A stretch of 64,000 nt of DNA from Fen-1058 sp964398185 (lineage in GTDB: Bacteria > Chloroflexota > Anaerolineae > Fen-1058): assembly GCA_964398185.1 (NCBI GenBank), contig CAYNML010000007.1:1-64000 (forward strand). The letters run 5' to 3'. Under the pieces are notes generated by a model, which worked only from the letters and a program-made list of their open reading frames with translations, made no database searches and was not told the origin of the DNA. The position numbers and the translations under genes were made by a program. This document shows, one piece after another, positions 41,559-49,822 of this stretch (positions within the stretch are counted from its first letter, which is position 1; the number at the start of each line of letters is the position of its first letter).

Positions 41559-41957
41559 TTAAACGGCCTGGTCCACCAGGCTATGGATATGTTCGACCAG
41601 GGTGGGGGTATCGATGCTCTTTTCGAGCACGACATCGGCGCCGGCGGCGCGGGCCTGCGCCGCATCTTCCGGGGTATCGAGGTAGGAGGGCAGCATGATG
41701 ATGCGCACCGCCGGCGTGGTTTGCCGCAGCGCTTGCACGATGATCTTGTTGAAATGAGTGATGCGGCTGATGCCCAGAATAACTACGTGGGGGTGAAGGG
41801 CCAGGGCGACGGGCACCATCTCGATGGTGCAGTCGTGCGAACCGACCACATCCAGCGATCGATCGGCGCTGAGGCGCGGCCCAAGCGTCTGATACACGAT
41901 CGGATTTTCACACATCAACGCAATCCGGATGGATTCGGCGGGTTCTTGCCCATTCAT
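41559..41957 (-). CDS. Degenerate receiver-domain protein
   Basis: 132 aa with the receiver fold: IRIALMCENPIVYQTL, HPHVVILGISRITHF, VRIIMLPSYLDTPEDAAQARAAGADVVLEKSI. The conserved lysine (LEKS) is present. At the phospho-acceptor position there is G62 (VILGIS in place of VxLLDxxMP), and the acidic pair reads CEN. It should not be phosphorylated in the usual way, so is probably a pseudo-receiver. It stands alone, without an output domain. Confidence 0.75.
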   Translation of the reverse strand: MNGQEPAESIRIALMCENPIVYQTLGPRLSADRSLDVVGSHDCTIEMVPVALALHPHVVILGISRITHFNKIIVQALRQTTPAVRIIMLPSYLDTPEDAAQARAAGADVVLEKSIDTPTLVEHIHSLVDQAV

Positions 41958-42200
41958 GGCAGACAGAATACAAAAATCTGCGATCTAAGGGCAGTGGCAG
42001 ATTGCACCAAGGCAGGGTGATCAATGACATGGATTATGTGCCGGTTAGATAAGATTCATTCAGCGCCAGTTTCTGATTTATTCAGACTGCACAAATCGGT
42101 AACAGGCCGCCCAGACCGATTGCGCGGTGAATCAACGTAACGCTTGGGCCGCGTGGCCCAAGCGTATGACAATCGTCAGGAAAAACAGGTGATTCGAGGG
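41958..42200. other. AT-richer noncoding spacer with hairpin
   Basis: No coding signal. A perfect 11-bp hairpin ACGCTTGGGCC/GGCCCAAGCGT with loop GCGT lies at 42140-42165. The rest shows no recognised element. It lies between the pseudo-receiver gene and the promoter at 42201. Confidence 0.6.
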
Positions 42201-42230
42201 TTGACACAAAGGGGGCTTCTGGCCTATACT
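42201..42230 (+). promoter_or_regulatory. Strong sigma-70-type promoter
   Basis: TTGACA at 42201-42206 and TATACT at 42225-42230, 18 bp apart. Transcription should begin near 42237 and first meets the terminator-like hairpin at 42305-42340. Confidence 0.75.
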
Positions 42231-42236
42231 TTCATC

Positions 42237-42343
42237 AGGAACGGAGGATAGTGACCTTGCACACCGCAAGCCGCCGCACCGCAGAAGTTTTTAGCGTGGT
42301 CGCCAAAGCACGATGGCCTTAACGGGCGTCGTGCTTTTTTGTT
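42237..42343 (+). ncRNA. Candidate small RNA or attenuated leader
   Basis: About 105 nt between a good promoter and a good terminator. Stem GTGACC with GGTCGC encloses hairpin CTTGC-ACACC-GCAAG and an unpaired GCCGCCGCACCGCAG segment; then AAAGCACGA/TCGTGCTTT and a T-run end it. Thirty-seven bases later the SWIM protein gene starts (ATG 42381), so it may act as an attenuator. No Rfam family recognised. Confidence 0.55.
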
Positions 42344-42380
42344 TGTGTCAGACTATCACACTCTTCCCAGGAGGCAGCGC

Positions 42381-42629
42381 ATGAATTCGGAAATGGCCGT
42401 GAAGATCGAGAAGGGCATCAAGTATTCTTATGAGCCAGAGCGCTTTGAATTTACGCAGTTGAAAGTCAATGTGCGGGGCGCCCATCGCGTTCATCCGGTG
42501 GAGTTCGACGAAGGCAGGTGGAAGTGCAATTGCGAGTTTTTCATTACGCATCAACAGTGCAGCCATACCATTGCGGTGGAGAAGCTGCTGGGCCGCACGC
42601 TGCCCGGCGCGATTCCGCGCATTAGCTAA
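42381..42629 (+). CDS. SWIM zinc-finger protein, small
   Basis: 82 aa. CNCEFFITHQQCSHTIAVEKLL fits the SWIM pattern CxCx(n)CxH. Before it is a beta-rich stretch with RFEFTQLKVNVRGAHRVHPVEF. SWIM domains bind nucleic acids or proteins; this one has no other domain. AGGAGG precedes ATG 42381; the frame to 42339 has no ribosome site. Expression probably depends on reading through the terminator at 42305-42340. Followed by its own terminator. Confidence 0.85.
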   Translation: MNSEMAVKIEKGIKYSYEPERFEFTQLKVNVRGAHRVHPVEFDEGRWKCNCEFFITHQQCSHTIAVEKLLGRTLPGAIPRIS

Positions 42630-42646
42630 TCAACACTCGAACGCAA

Positions 42647-42681
42647 AAACGGACGAGGCGCATGACGTGCCTCGTCCGTTT
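42647..42681 (+). terminator. Rho-independent terminator
   Basis: AAACGGACGAGGC / GCCTCGTCCGTTT (42647-42659 with 42669-42681), followed by CATTTC, ending the SWIM gene. Confidence 0.75.
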
Positions 42682-42687
42682 CATTTC

Positions 42688-42726
42688 AAGAACCTCCCGG
42701 AGGCTACGAGCCTCCGGGAGGTTCTT
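42688..42726. terminator. 18-bp palindromic hairpin downstream of efp
   Basis: AAGAACCTCCCGGAGGCT pairs perfectly with its reverse complement around a 3-base loop, seven bases after the efp stop (42734). No T-run on either side. The CCTCCGGGAGG core resembles a palindrome commonly repeated in Chloroflexota genomes. Confidence 0.6.
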
Positions 42727-42733
42727 GGTTGCT

Positions 42734-43291
42734 CTACACCCGCGTCAGATATTCCCCCGTGCGCGTGTCGATGCGGATGGTGTCGCCCTCGTTGACGAAG
42801 AGCGGCACCTGCACGCGGTAGCCGGTCTCAACCGTGACCAGCTTGCTGGCGCCCGAGGCCGTATCGCCCTTCACGGCCACATCCGCCTGCACGATCTTGA
42901 GATCGACGGTGATGGGCATGTCCACGCCCAGCGGCTCGCCGTTGTAGTCCTGCACGATCACGTTCATGCCGTCTTTCAGGTAATGCACGGCGTCGTCCAG
43001 CATCTTGGCGTCCAGCGCAATTTGATCGTAGGTGGTGGTGTCCATGAAGTGATAGAGGTCGCCGTCGTGATACAGGTACTGCATCTGCAAGTTTTCGATG
43101 CGAATGTCCTGCACACGGTCGCCCGACTGGAAGGTCTTTTCAAACGTGGCGCCCGAGCGGATGTCGCGCACCTTGGTGCGGATGGTGGCGTTGCCGCGGC
43201 CCGGCTTGTTGTGCGAGTATTCCAGCACGCGGAAAAGCCGGCCATCCAGTTCAAACGTCGTGCCTTTGCGGAGATCGTTTACGTCGATCAT
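42734..43291 (-). CDS. efp: Elongation factor P
   Basis: 185 aa. Three beta-barrel domains; relieves ribosome stalling at polyproline. KGTTFELDGRLFRVLEYSHNKPGRGNA covers the KOW-like domain and its loop. The tip residue is Arg (PGRGNA), where E. coli has Lys. Arg-type EF-P in some Proteobacteria is rhamnosylated by EarP, and no earP is visible here. GYRVQVPLFVNEGDTIRIDTRTGEYLTR is the EF-P C-terminal signature. Minus-strand GGTATAAT at 43333-43340 supplies a promoter ~40 bases upstream. Confidence 0.95.
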   Translation of the reverse strand: MIDVNDLRKGTTFELDGRLFRVLEYSHNKPGRGNATIRTKVRDIRSGATFEKTFQSGDRVQDIRIENLQMQYLYHDGDLYHFMDTTTYDQIALDAKMLDDAVHYLKDGMNVIVQDYNGEPLGVDMPITVDLKIVQADVAVKGDTASGASKLVTVETGYRVQVPLFVNEGDTIRIDTRTGEYLTRV

Positions 43292-43430
43292 AGTACGGCT
43301 GCTGCTCCTGATTCTATTAAGATTGCGAAGCGATTATACCCAGTGTCAGGGAAGTTGACAACAGCCCATCATGACTGCGGTCGATCATTGAAAGAATGCG
43401 CGCTGTGCTGGTCCCGATCGCGTTGCTCGG

Positions 43431-46247
43431 TTACTGCGGATCGGGGAAGAAAATGACCACATCGTCCGGCAGGCGCGTGCCATCGGCGGCAAAGGCCGGC
43501 AGCCGCTGCAAAGTCTCGGCATGATACAGCCCCACGCCGAGACGCAGCGGACCGCTCGCTGCGGGATCGATGGGCAGCACATGCGGGTCAACGATGTATT
43601 CGCCGGTCAGCCAGCTCGAGGTGGGCGCATTGCCTGCCGGCAGGCTATCATGCTGGCCGACCACGGCGTGCTGGGCATTATACACGTGCGTAAAAACTTT
43701 GTACGACGCGGAAGTCGGCTGCTGAGCTTGCCAGATCAACGTCAGCACGAACTGGCCGCCGGGCTGCGCGTTGGTTCGATCGAGCCGATAGCCGATCAAT
43801 TTGGCCACATCGCCGAATGACGCGTCAACTGCGACATCGATCGGCGGCTGCGCGAATTGATGCGGCCGGCCAGAAACTTCGACGTTCCCAACCGGCATCC
43901 AGGCGCCATTGCCCAATGGCCCATTCGCGCCGATCAGGCGCAACTGAACGCCATACGCCCCGGCTTCCACATCGACCGGCACGGTGAGAGGATCATTGCT
44001 GGTGATGCGTTCGCCAGTCCGCCAGTTGTGTGTGGGATACACCCCAGCCCACAACGTCTGCGTGACGACGGCGACCGATGTGGCCTCAGACTTCAGCAAC
44101 TGAAGTTGCAGTGCATAGTCTTGATCGAGATCGCGCAGGGCCTGCCAGGTGGTGCCGATAAAGAGCGGTGAGCCGGGTGTGGCACTAGCCGCCATGCCTG
44201 TTTCCAGCAAAGCCAATTGATCTGCAAACACGGCCTGTGGTGCAGCGGGCGGATCAAACGGTGCGGGACGGCCAGTGACAGTTAAGGGCGGCAAGGCAAC
44301 TGTCGGTTTGGCCACCGTTGCTGATCCGCTCAGCGCCGGCCACAGGCCCTGATCGGTCACAATCGCGAGTTCGGGCTGGATTGAAGACGGCGGCATATTC
44401 GGCGGCAGATCCAGCTTCAGCCGCTGCACCCACACATCGCCAGTCTGCCATTGAGCCGCCGGCAAGGCTGTCCGGTCCGCGTCCTCGGCCCACACAATGC
44501 CGCTGGCGCTTTGCAGGCGCACGCGCACGCCGGGCGGCTGCCCGGGATCGAAAGCGAGATCAGGCCGCACTCGCCAGAATAAATCGATCGTGGCGCTTTG
44601 TCCGCGCAGCGCCAACGGTGAATAGCTCACGCCGATCAGATCGACCAGTCGATCAAAGCGCGCCTCGAACGGGATGTCAGGCTGCGGCAGCGCTGGGCGC
44701 GCCGGCAGCCGATACACTTCAAGCACCGGCTGCCCGGCGTTGTTCATTTCGGTGTGAACTGGCTCGGTGCCGAGCCACGTCCGCACGCGCTCATCCGGCA
44801 GCGAATCCTGGCTGAACAAATACCACGTCTCACCCGTGGAGGCTGGCCAGAGCATACCCTTTGTCCAGCGCACGCGATGACGTTGTGGATCTTGCAGGCG
44901 GAATATGCGTTGCGCGTTATCTTCGGCAAAGGCAGTGACGATCACTACGCTGGCCTCTGGCGGCGGCGGATTGTCGTTGAGATAGCGGGCCGCGAAATAC
45001 ATATCGCTGCCGTAGACCTTCATCATAAGGGGCGAGGTGCGCCACGCGCCATACAGCGCCGTGAAATTCAGGGCGGCCAGTGCGATCGCCCCGCACAGAC
45101 CGCTGACGACCAACCGGCGCGGCGTGAATGCGCCGGGAACACGCAGCTCGCTCTTCGTGAGCAGCCAATCCAGGCCGACACCGGCCAGGGCGTAAGTTGG
45201 AAAGATCGCCCCGCTGGCGCGCAGGAAGGCAGGCGCATCGGGGGCAAGCAGGGTGGGCAGCAGCGTCACGCCCAGCCAGACAAACAGCAGCGAATAAGCC
45301 GGCTGCCGAAAACGCCGCAAGGCCACCAGCACACCGATCAGGAAGATCAGCCCCGTCAACGGCTCAAAGACGGGCCGCGCGTCGGGATTGTAACGGGCGT
45401 CGGGATCGCCGCGCACGTTGAACATGCCGGCCACTGCGCCGAGGTTGGTGAGCAGTCCCGAAAAATCGCCTTGTTGAACGCTGTAGAACGGGCCGCCCAT
45501 CGTGACCAGGCGTTGGTTGACCAGGTCAGGATTCTGCACCGAGTAGATCAAGAGCGGCAGCCACACCAGCGCCGCCAGTGCGCCGAACACGCTAATTCGC
45601 CGCCCGTTGCCGCGCAGCGTGCTCCGCAGCCATGATCGATTCAACACCACCAGGATCAGCAGCCAACCAATGATCACGCCCGGAAAGACGCGGCTGGCGA
45701 CGTAGGTATACATCGTCAAGCCGTTCAAGATGCCCGCCGCGATCGTCCAGCGCCACGATCGGTCTTGCAGCGCGCGCCAGAAAGCGTAGATGCTGAACAT
45801 TGCCAGCACCGGATAAGTGGACACGCGCAGCCCGATGCGCCCCAGAAACAACGACCAGAATAGCGTGGCGAACAACGCCATCACACTCAGCCCCACGCGC
45901 CGCCTGAACAGTCGCTTGCCCAGCGCGTAAGACACGGCCAGCCCCAGCATACTGACAAAGACGGCCGTGTAGCGCAGCGTATAAGCGTGCGGGCCGATCA
46001 GCCTGAGGAACCCGGCTTGCAGATATTGAAACAGCGGCTCATGCCCGTAATTGTTGGGGAAATAGACGGGGAACTGACCGCGCATGATCAACCGCGCGTC
46101 GTCGTAGTAGAACAACTCATCGCCGCTGATGCCGACGGGCGCGCCGGTCAAGTCGGTCACACGCAGCAAGAAGCCGAGCAGCAGCACGCTCAGCAGCACG
46201 CCCCACGTCAACAGCCGGTGATTAGGCGCAGTCGCAGCAGACGGCAT
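43431..46247 (-). CDS. Large GT-C (GT39/GT83-like) glycosyltransferase with beta domains
   Basis: 938 aa. About 11 membrane segments in the first 430 residues. Loop 1 has GISGDELFYYDDARLI, the catalytic acidic pair of dolichyl-phosphate-type GT-C enzymes, followed by YGHEPLFQYLQAGFLRL. Residues ~520-930 hold several beta-sandwich domains on the outside (VDLFWRV- and LIWQA-type strands), unusual length for this family (normally ~500-600). It likely transfers a sugar from a lipid donor to a cell-surface acceptor. Its stop lies 139 bases from the start of efp and ten bases separate its start from dinG. Confidence 0.8.
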   Translation of the reverse strand: MPSAATAPNHRLLTWGVLLSVLLLGFLLRVTDLTGAPVGISGDELFYYDDARLIMRGQFPVYFPNNYGHEPLFQYLQAGFLRLIGPHAYTLRYTAVFVSMLGLAVSYALGKRLFRRRVGLSVMALFATLFWSLFLGRIGLRVSTYPVLAMFSIYAFWRALQDRSWRWTIAAGILNGLTMYTYVASRVFPGVIIGWLLILVVLNRSWLRSTLRGNGRRISVFGALAALVWLPLLIYSVQNPDLVNQRLVTMGGPFYSVQQGDFSGLLTNLGAVAGMFNVRGDPDARYNPDARPVFEPLTGLIFLIGVLVALRRFRQPAYSLLFVWLGVTLLPTLLAPDAPAFLRASGAIFPTYALAGVGLDWLLTKSELRVPGAFTPRRLVVSGLCGAIALAALNFTALYGAWRTSPLMMKVYGSDMYFAARYLNDNPPPPEASVVIVTAFAEDNAQRIFRLQDPQRHRVRWTKGMLWPASTGETWYLFSQDSLPDERVRTWLGTEPVHTEMNNAGQPVLEVYRLPARPALPQPDIPFEARFDRLVDLIGVSYSPLALRGQSATIDLFWRVRPDLAFDPGQPPGVRVRLQSASGIVWAEDADRTALPAAQWQTGDVWVQRLKLDLPPNMPPSSIQPELAIVTDQGLWPALSGSATVAKPTVALPPLTVTGRPAPFDPPAAPQAVFADQLALLETGMAASATPGSPLFIGTTWQALRDLDQDYALQLQLLKSEATSVAVVTQTLWAGVYPTHNWRTGERITSNDPLTVPVDVEAGAYGVQLRLIGANGPLGNGAWMPVGNVEVSGRPHQFAQPPIDVAVDASFGDVAKLIGYRLDRTNAQPGGQFVLTLIWQAQQPTSASYKVFTHVYNAQHAVVGQHDSLPAGNAPTSSWLTGEYIVDPHVLPIDPAASGPLRLGVGLYHAETLQRLPAFAADGTRLPDDVVIFFPDPQ

Positions 46248-46256
46248 GACGATCGA

Positions 46257-49100
46257 TCAACTCCGCTTCATCCACGCGGCAGCCGCCTTGGCGAGTTCGG
46301 CGTGCGGCCCGCGCCGCACCGTGCAGTCCGGCAGCGATTGCAGGAACTGCTGACCGTACTGCTTGGTCAGCAGGCGCTTGTCGAACACGGCCACAATCCC
46401 CCGATCGTTTTTGGTGCGAATCAAGCGGCCAAAGCCCTGCCGGAATTTCAGAATCGCGTCGGGCACGGAATAGTCCATGAAGGCCATCTCGCCGAAGGTT
46501 TCGGAACGCGCGGCAAAGATCGGATCGGTGGGCACGGCAAACGGCAGGCGCGTCAACGCCAGGCACGACAGCGCTTCACCGGGCACGTCAACGCCTTCCC
46601 AGAACGATCGGGTCCCCAGCAGGACGGCGCGCTCAGCGTTCTTGAAATTCTCCATCAACTGCCGGCGCGATGAGCCATCGCCTTGCTCGTACACGAAAAT
46701 ATCAGACTGCGTCAACGCCGGCGTGATGCCTTTGGACGTGGCCTTCAACGACGCATACGAGGTGAACAGCACCATCGTGCGGCCCTCCATCGCCGTGGTC
46801 AGCGCGATGAGTCCCTTGTCCAGCGCTTGCTGGAAACCGGGCTGACCGGGTTCGGGGATGTCGGTGACCAGATACAACAGCGTCGACGCTTTGTAATCGA
46901 ACGGCGATCCCACCGCCAGTTCGTCCATGTCTTCTGCCGACAGGCGGCTGCGCACAAAATTGAACGTCTTCGCGGTGCGCAGCGTGGCCGACGTGAGCAC
47001 GACCGCTTTCTTCGCCTGCCACAGATGTTTCTGGATCAACGGGCCCACGTGCAGCGGCGCGGAGTTGATGTTCAACAGCGTGCGGTCGGCCCCGCGCCCC
47101 GATCGGTTTTCTTCCAGCTCGATCCAGTAGATGTCGGTCGACTGCGGCTCGGTGAGGATCGCCTTCATGTTGCGGCGCGTCTCGTCCAGCGATCGCGCAT
47201 ACGAGCCGACGCGCGCCGTCACTTCGTCGTAATCGGGAATGTCATACTCGGCCATGTCGCGCAATGCGCCGTTGAGACGGGCTAAGCCGTCGGCTACGGC
47301 CAGCAGCGGCGCGCCCAGATTCTCCCATGCGATCTCGATGTTGCTCCACGCGGGTTGGGTGCGCAAACCGCCGGTGAGGCGCAGGCGCTGCGCGTAATCG
47401 CTCTTGCCCTGCACGTGCTGCCGCGCGAAGTCGATCAACTGATCGAACAGCTCTTCGGCAAACACCCCGGCCCGATCGACTCCGTCAGCGATCTTGACCG
47501 CAAATTGGTCCACCTTGTCCGCCACTTCCTGCGGTGCGCTGTGCCGGATGCGGCCCACGACATCGGCCAGCAGGCCGTCGGTCTTGCTGCGATCCAGCCG
47601 GCCGATCTCTTGCAGCAGGCGCTTCAACTGGGCGCGGCTGATCGAGAACGAGAGTTGATCGGTGGCGGCATCTTCCAGGTGATGCGCTTCGTCGATGATC
47701 AAATAATCATATTCGGGCAGGGCGCGGTTCGCCACGGCGACATCGGCCAGCAGCAGCGCGTGATTGACGATGAGCACGTGCGCGGCTTCGGCTTCCTGCC
47801 GGGCGCGATGGAAGAAACAATCGGCCGCGGCGCACTTTTCGGCGGTGCAGCTTTCGCTCTCGGCGCTGACGCGCGTCCACACGGCGCGCTCGGCCGCGTT
47901 GGGGATGAACAGCTCGTCGCCATCGCCGTTGACCGTGGAAGGCAGCCACAACAGCACCTTGGTCAGCACGCGCAGTTCGTCCGCGTTGGCGGGGCCCTGC
48001 CGCCGCATCATCTGCAGCCGCGCGGGGCAGAGATAATGCGATCGGCCTTTGAGCACCGCCGCGCGGAATTCAAACGGCAGAATCTTTTGCAGATCGGGCA
48101 CGTCCTTCGCCGCGAGCTGCTCCTGCAAGTTGATCGTGTTGGTGGAGACCAGCACCCGGCGGCCGTTCTTGACCGCCCAGTGAATCGCCGGGAGCAGATA
48201 GGCGATCGATTTGCCGGTGCCCGTGCCCGCTTCGACCAACAGATGCTGGCCTTCATTGAACGCCTCGGACACGGCGCGCAGCATCTGCACTTGCGGCGGG
48301 CGGTGCTCGAAGTGCGGGAAGGTCTGCTCGAACGCGCCGTTGTCTTCCAACAGCGCGGCAATGGCCGACGTGTCGATCGGTTCAATGTCTTCGTTGGGGC
48401 GCAGCGGTTTGCCGCTGGTCTTCGGCTTGAAGATCGGCCCCTGGCCTTTGGGGGCGAGTCCTTTGGCTTTCAACTGCGCGCCGATGCTGCCCGCCGAGAA
48501 CGCGCCGCGGCTGGAGGCCTTCAGCGCATCGGCAAAAAAGATGTATGGCGGCCAATCGATCTTCTGCGCGTGCTTGACAATCTCTTCCAGAATCTTGACG
48601 GGAATATCGCAGGCGCGTTCGAACATCTTCATGTAAAGCGCCTGCGCCACCTTGGCGTCGTCCAACGCGCGATGCGTGGCGGGCAGGGTGATGCCCACTT
48701 CCTTCGCCAGGGAGCCGAGGCTGTAGCGGCTGGCATGCGGGATCAACATGCCGGCCAACTCGAACGTGTCGATGCCCAGGTTGTCCAACAGCGCGCGCTG
48801 CCTTTGCAGAAAACCCAGATCGAAATTGACGTTGTGAGCGATGACGGGCAAATCGCGCACAAAGGAGGTCAGGCGCGGCAGCACGTCGAACAGGCGCGGC
48901 GCGTTGGCCACATCCCGATCGGCGATGCCGGTCAAGTCGGTGATCTTGGGCGGAATGGCGCGGCCCGGATGGATGAGCGTCGAGAAGGTGTCCAGAACTT
49001 CATCGCCGCGAAACTTCACCGCGCCGATCTCGATGATCGCATCGCGCTGAGGATCGAGTCCGGTGGTTTCGAGGTCCAGCGAGACGAGAATGCGTGACAA
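46257..49100 (-). CDS. dinG: DinG family helicase with N-terminal DnaQ-like exonuclease
   Basis: 947 aa from TTG 49100 (start uncertain). N-terminal DEDDh exonuclease domain (~5-170): LVSLDLETTGLDPQRDAIIEIGAV, IAHNVNFDLGFLQ and ALDDAKVAQALY. Helicase (XPD/DinG type): Walker A VEAGTGTGKSIAYLLPAI, cysteines in HYLCPAR, CTAEKCAAADCFF (Fe-S cluster ligands), DEAHH box LIIDEAHHLED, then SATL and QGFGRLIRTKNDRG motif VI. This fusion is known from Firmicutes DinG and occurs in Chloroflexota. Minus-strand TGGTATAAT at 49140-49148 fits the TTG start ~40 bases downstream. Confidence 0.9.
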   Translation of the reverse strand: MSRILVSLDLETTGLDPQRDAIIEIGAVKFRGDEVLDTFSTLIHPGRAIPPKITDLTGIADRDVANAPRLFDVLPRLTSFVRDLPVIAHNVNFDLGFLQRQRALLDNLGIDTFELAGMLIPHASRYSLGSLAKEVGITLPATHRALDDAKVAQALYMKMFERACDIPVKILEEIVKHAQKIDWPPYIFFADALKASSRGAFSAGSIGAQLKAKGLAPKGQGPIFKPKTSGKPLRPNEDIEPIDTSAIAALLEDNGAFEQTFPHFEHRPPQVQMLRAVSEAFNEGQHLLVEAGTGTGKSIAYLLPAIHWAVKNGRRVLVSTNTINLQEQLAAKDVPDLQKILPFEFRAAVLKGRSHYLCPARLQMMRRQGPANADELRVLTKVLLWLPSTVNGDGDELFIPNAAERAVWTRVSAESESCTAEKCAAADCFFHRARQEAEAAHVLIVNHALLLADVAVANRALPEYDYLIIDEAHHLEDAATDQLSFSISRAQLKRLLQEIGRLDRSKTDGLLADVVGRIRHSAPQEVADKVDQFAVKIADGVDRAGVFAEELFDQLIDFARQHVQGKSDYAQRLRLTGGLRTQPAWSNIEIAWENLGAPLLAVADGLARLNGALRDMAEYDIPDYDEVTARVGSYARSLDETRRNMKAILTEPQSTDIYWIELEENRSGRGADRTLLNINSAPLHVGPLIQKHLWQAKKAVVLTSATLRTAKTFNFVRSRLSAEDMDELAVGSPFDYKASTLLYLVTDIPEPGQPGFQQALDKGLIALTTAMEGRTMVLFTSYASLKATSKGITPALTQSDIFVYEQGDGSSRRQLMENFKNAERAVLLGTRSFWEGVDVPGEALSCLALTRLPFAVPTDPIFAARSETFGEMAFMDYSVPDAILKFRQGFGRLIRTKNDRGIVAVFDKRLLTKQYGQQFLQSLPDCTVRRGPHAELAKAAAAWMKRS

Positions 49101-49185
49101 GGGGAAATCCAATCTAGACGCCTGTGGTGGCGCGCGGCGATTATACCATAACGCCCTGCGTCTGACGGTGATTTGCGCGTTCTGT

Positions 49186-49214
49186 TTGACTTGTTTTTTT
49201 GCCTGTGGTATATT
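49186..49214 (+). promoter_or_regulatory. Sigma-70-type promoter of the roadblock gene
   Basis: TTGACT at 49186-49191 and TATATT at 49209-49214, 17 bp apart, with TGG just before the -10. It faces away from the DinG promoter at 49140-49148. Confidence 0.75.
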
Positions 49215-49259
49215 GTGCCCAACTGCTATCATTTCGTCGTTTGACAAGGAGACCTCACT

Positions 49260-49631
49260 ATGCCGAAGTCACGCACCGAGCAGATGGTTGATCGTTTGCG
49301 GGATTTGCAAGCCGGTACACCGGACTGCGAAGCGTCGGCGGTGGTGTCGGTCGATGGCTTGATCATGGCGTCATCGCTGCCGGCAGGCGTGGAGGAAGAT
49401 CGCGTGTCGGCCATGTCGGCGGCCATGCTTTCCCTGGGTGAGCGCATCGCCAGCGAACTGGGCCGCGGCCAACTGGACCAGGTGTACATTCACGGCAGCA
49501 ACGGCTACGTGATCCTGATGTCGGTGGGCATGGACGCGGTGTTGACAGTCCTGGCGCGCGAGCAGGCGAAGCTGGGCCTGATCATGTTGGATATGCGCCG
49601 CGCCGCCAGCGATCTGGAAAAACTCATCTAA
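49260..49631 (+). CDS. Roadblock/LC7 domain protein (MglB-like)
   Basis: 123 aa. CEASAVVSVDGLIMASSLPAGV, RVSAMSAAMLSLGERIASELGRG, VYIHGSNGYVILMSVGMDAVLTVLA and LGLIMLDMRRAASDLEKL are the conserved roadblock segments. Roadblock dimers regulate Ras-like GTPases, as MglB does for MglA polarity control, but no GTPase gene lies nearby. AAGGAG before ATG 49260 and a strong promoter at 49186-49214 suggest an independent transcript, ended by the terminator at 49686-49733. Confidence 0.88.
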   Translation: MPKSRTEQMVDRLRDLQAGTPDCEASAVVSVDGLIMASSLPAGVEEDRVSAMSAAMLSLGERIASELGRGQLDQVYIHGSNGYVILMSVGMDAVLTVLAREQAKLGLIMLDMRRAASDLEKLI

Positions 49632-49685
49632 GAGGAGCAAGATGCCGGCACGGGCATCACAACGCAACTGAATCTTCGTAACCGA

Positions 49686-49733
49686 CGGTGGGGAGAGTCG
49701 CCCGCAAAGTGACCCTCCCCACCGACTTTTTTG
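49686..49733 (+). terminator. Rho-independent terminator
   Basis: CGGTGGGGAG / CTCCCCACCG stem, then ACTTTTTT. Ends the roadblock transcript. Confidence 0.85.
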
Positions 49734-49751
49734 ACCTCACCGACCCCCTGG

Positions 49752-49792
49752 CCCCCTCCCTCTCCTGAAGTTTCATCAGGAGAGGGAGGGGG
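49752..49792. repeat. 17-bp inverted repeat before pyrG
   Basis: CCCCCTCCCTCTCCTGA and its perfect reverse complement around AGTTTCA. Of a type common in intergenic bacterial DNA (CCCTCTCCT...AGGAGAGGG). It may act as a second terminator or in the pyrG leader. Confidence 0.75.
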
Positions 49793-49822
49793 TTGGGGGA
49801 GGGTGAGGCACAGGAGAAATCT

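Noticed and set aside
47355..49097. 580-codon plus-strand frame
   Set aside because: Antisense shadow of dinG; composition-driven, Arg/Gln/Ala-rich, no domains.
46257..49247. DinG start at 49247
   Set aside because: The extra ~49 residues read through the divergent promoter region and carry no exonuclease motif.
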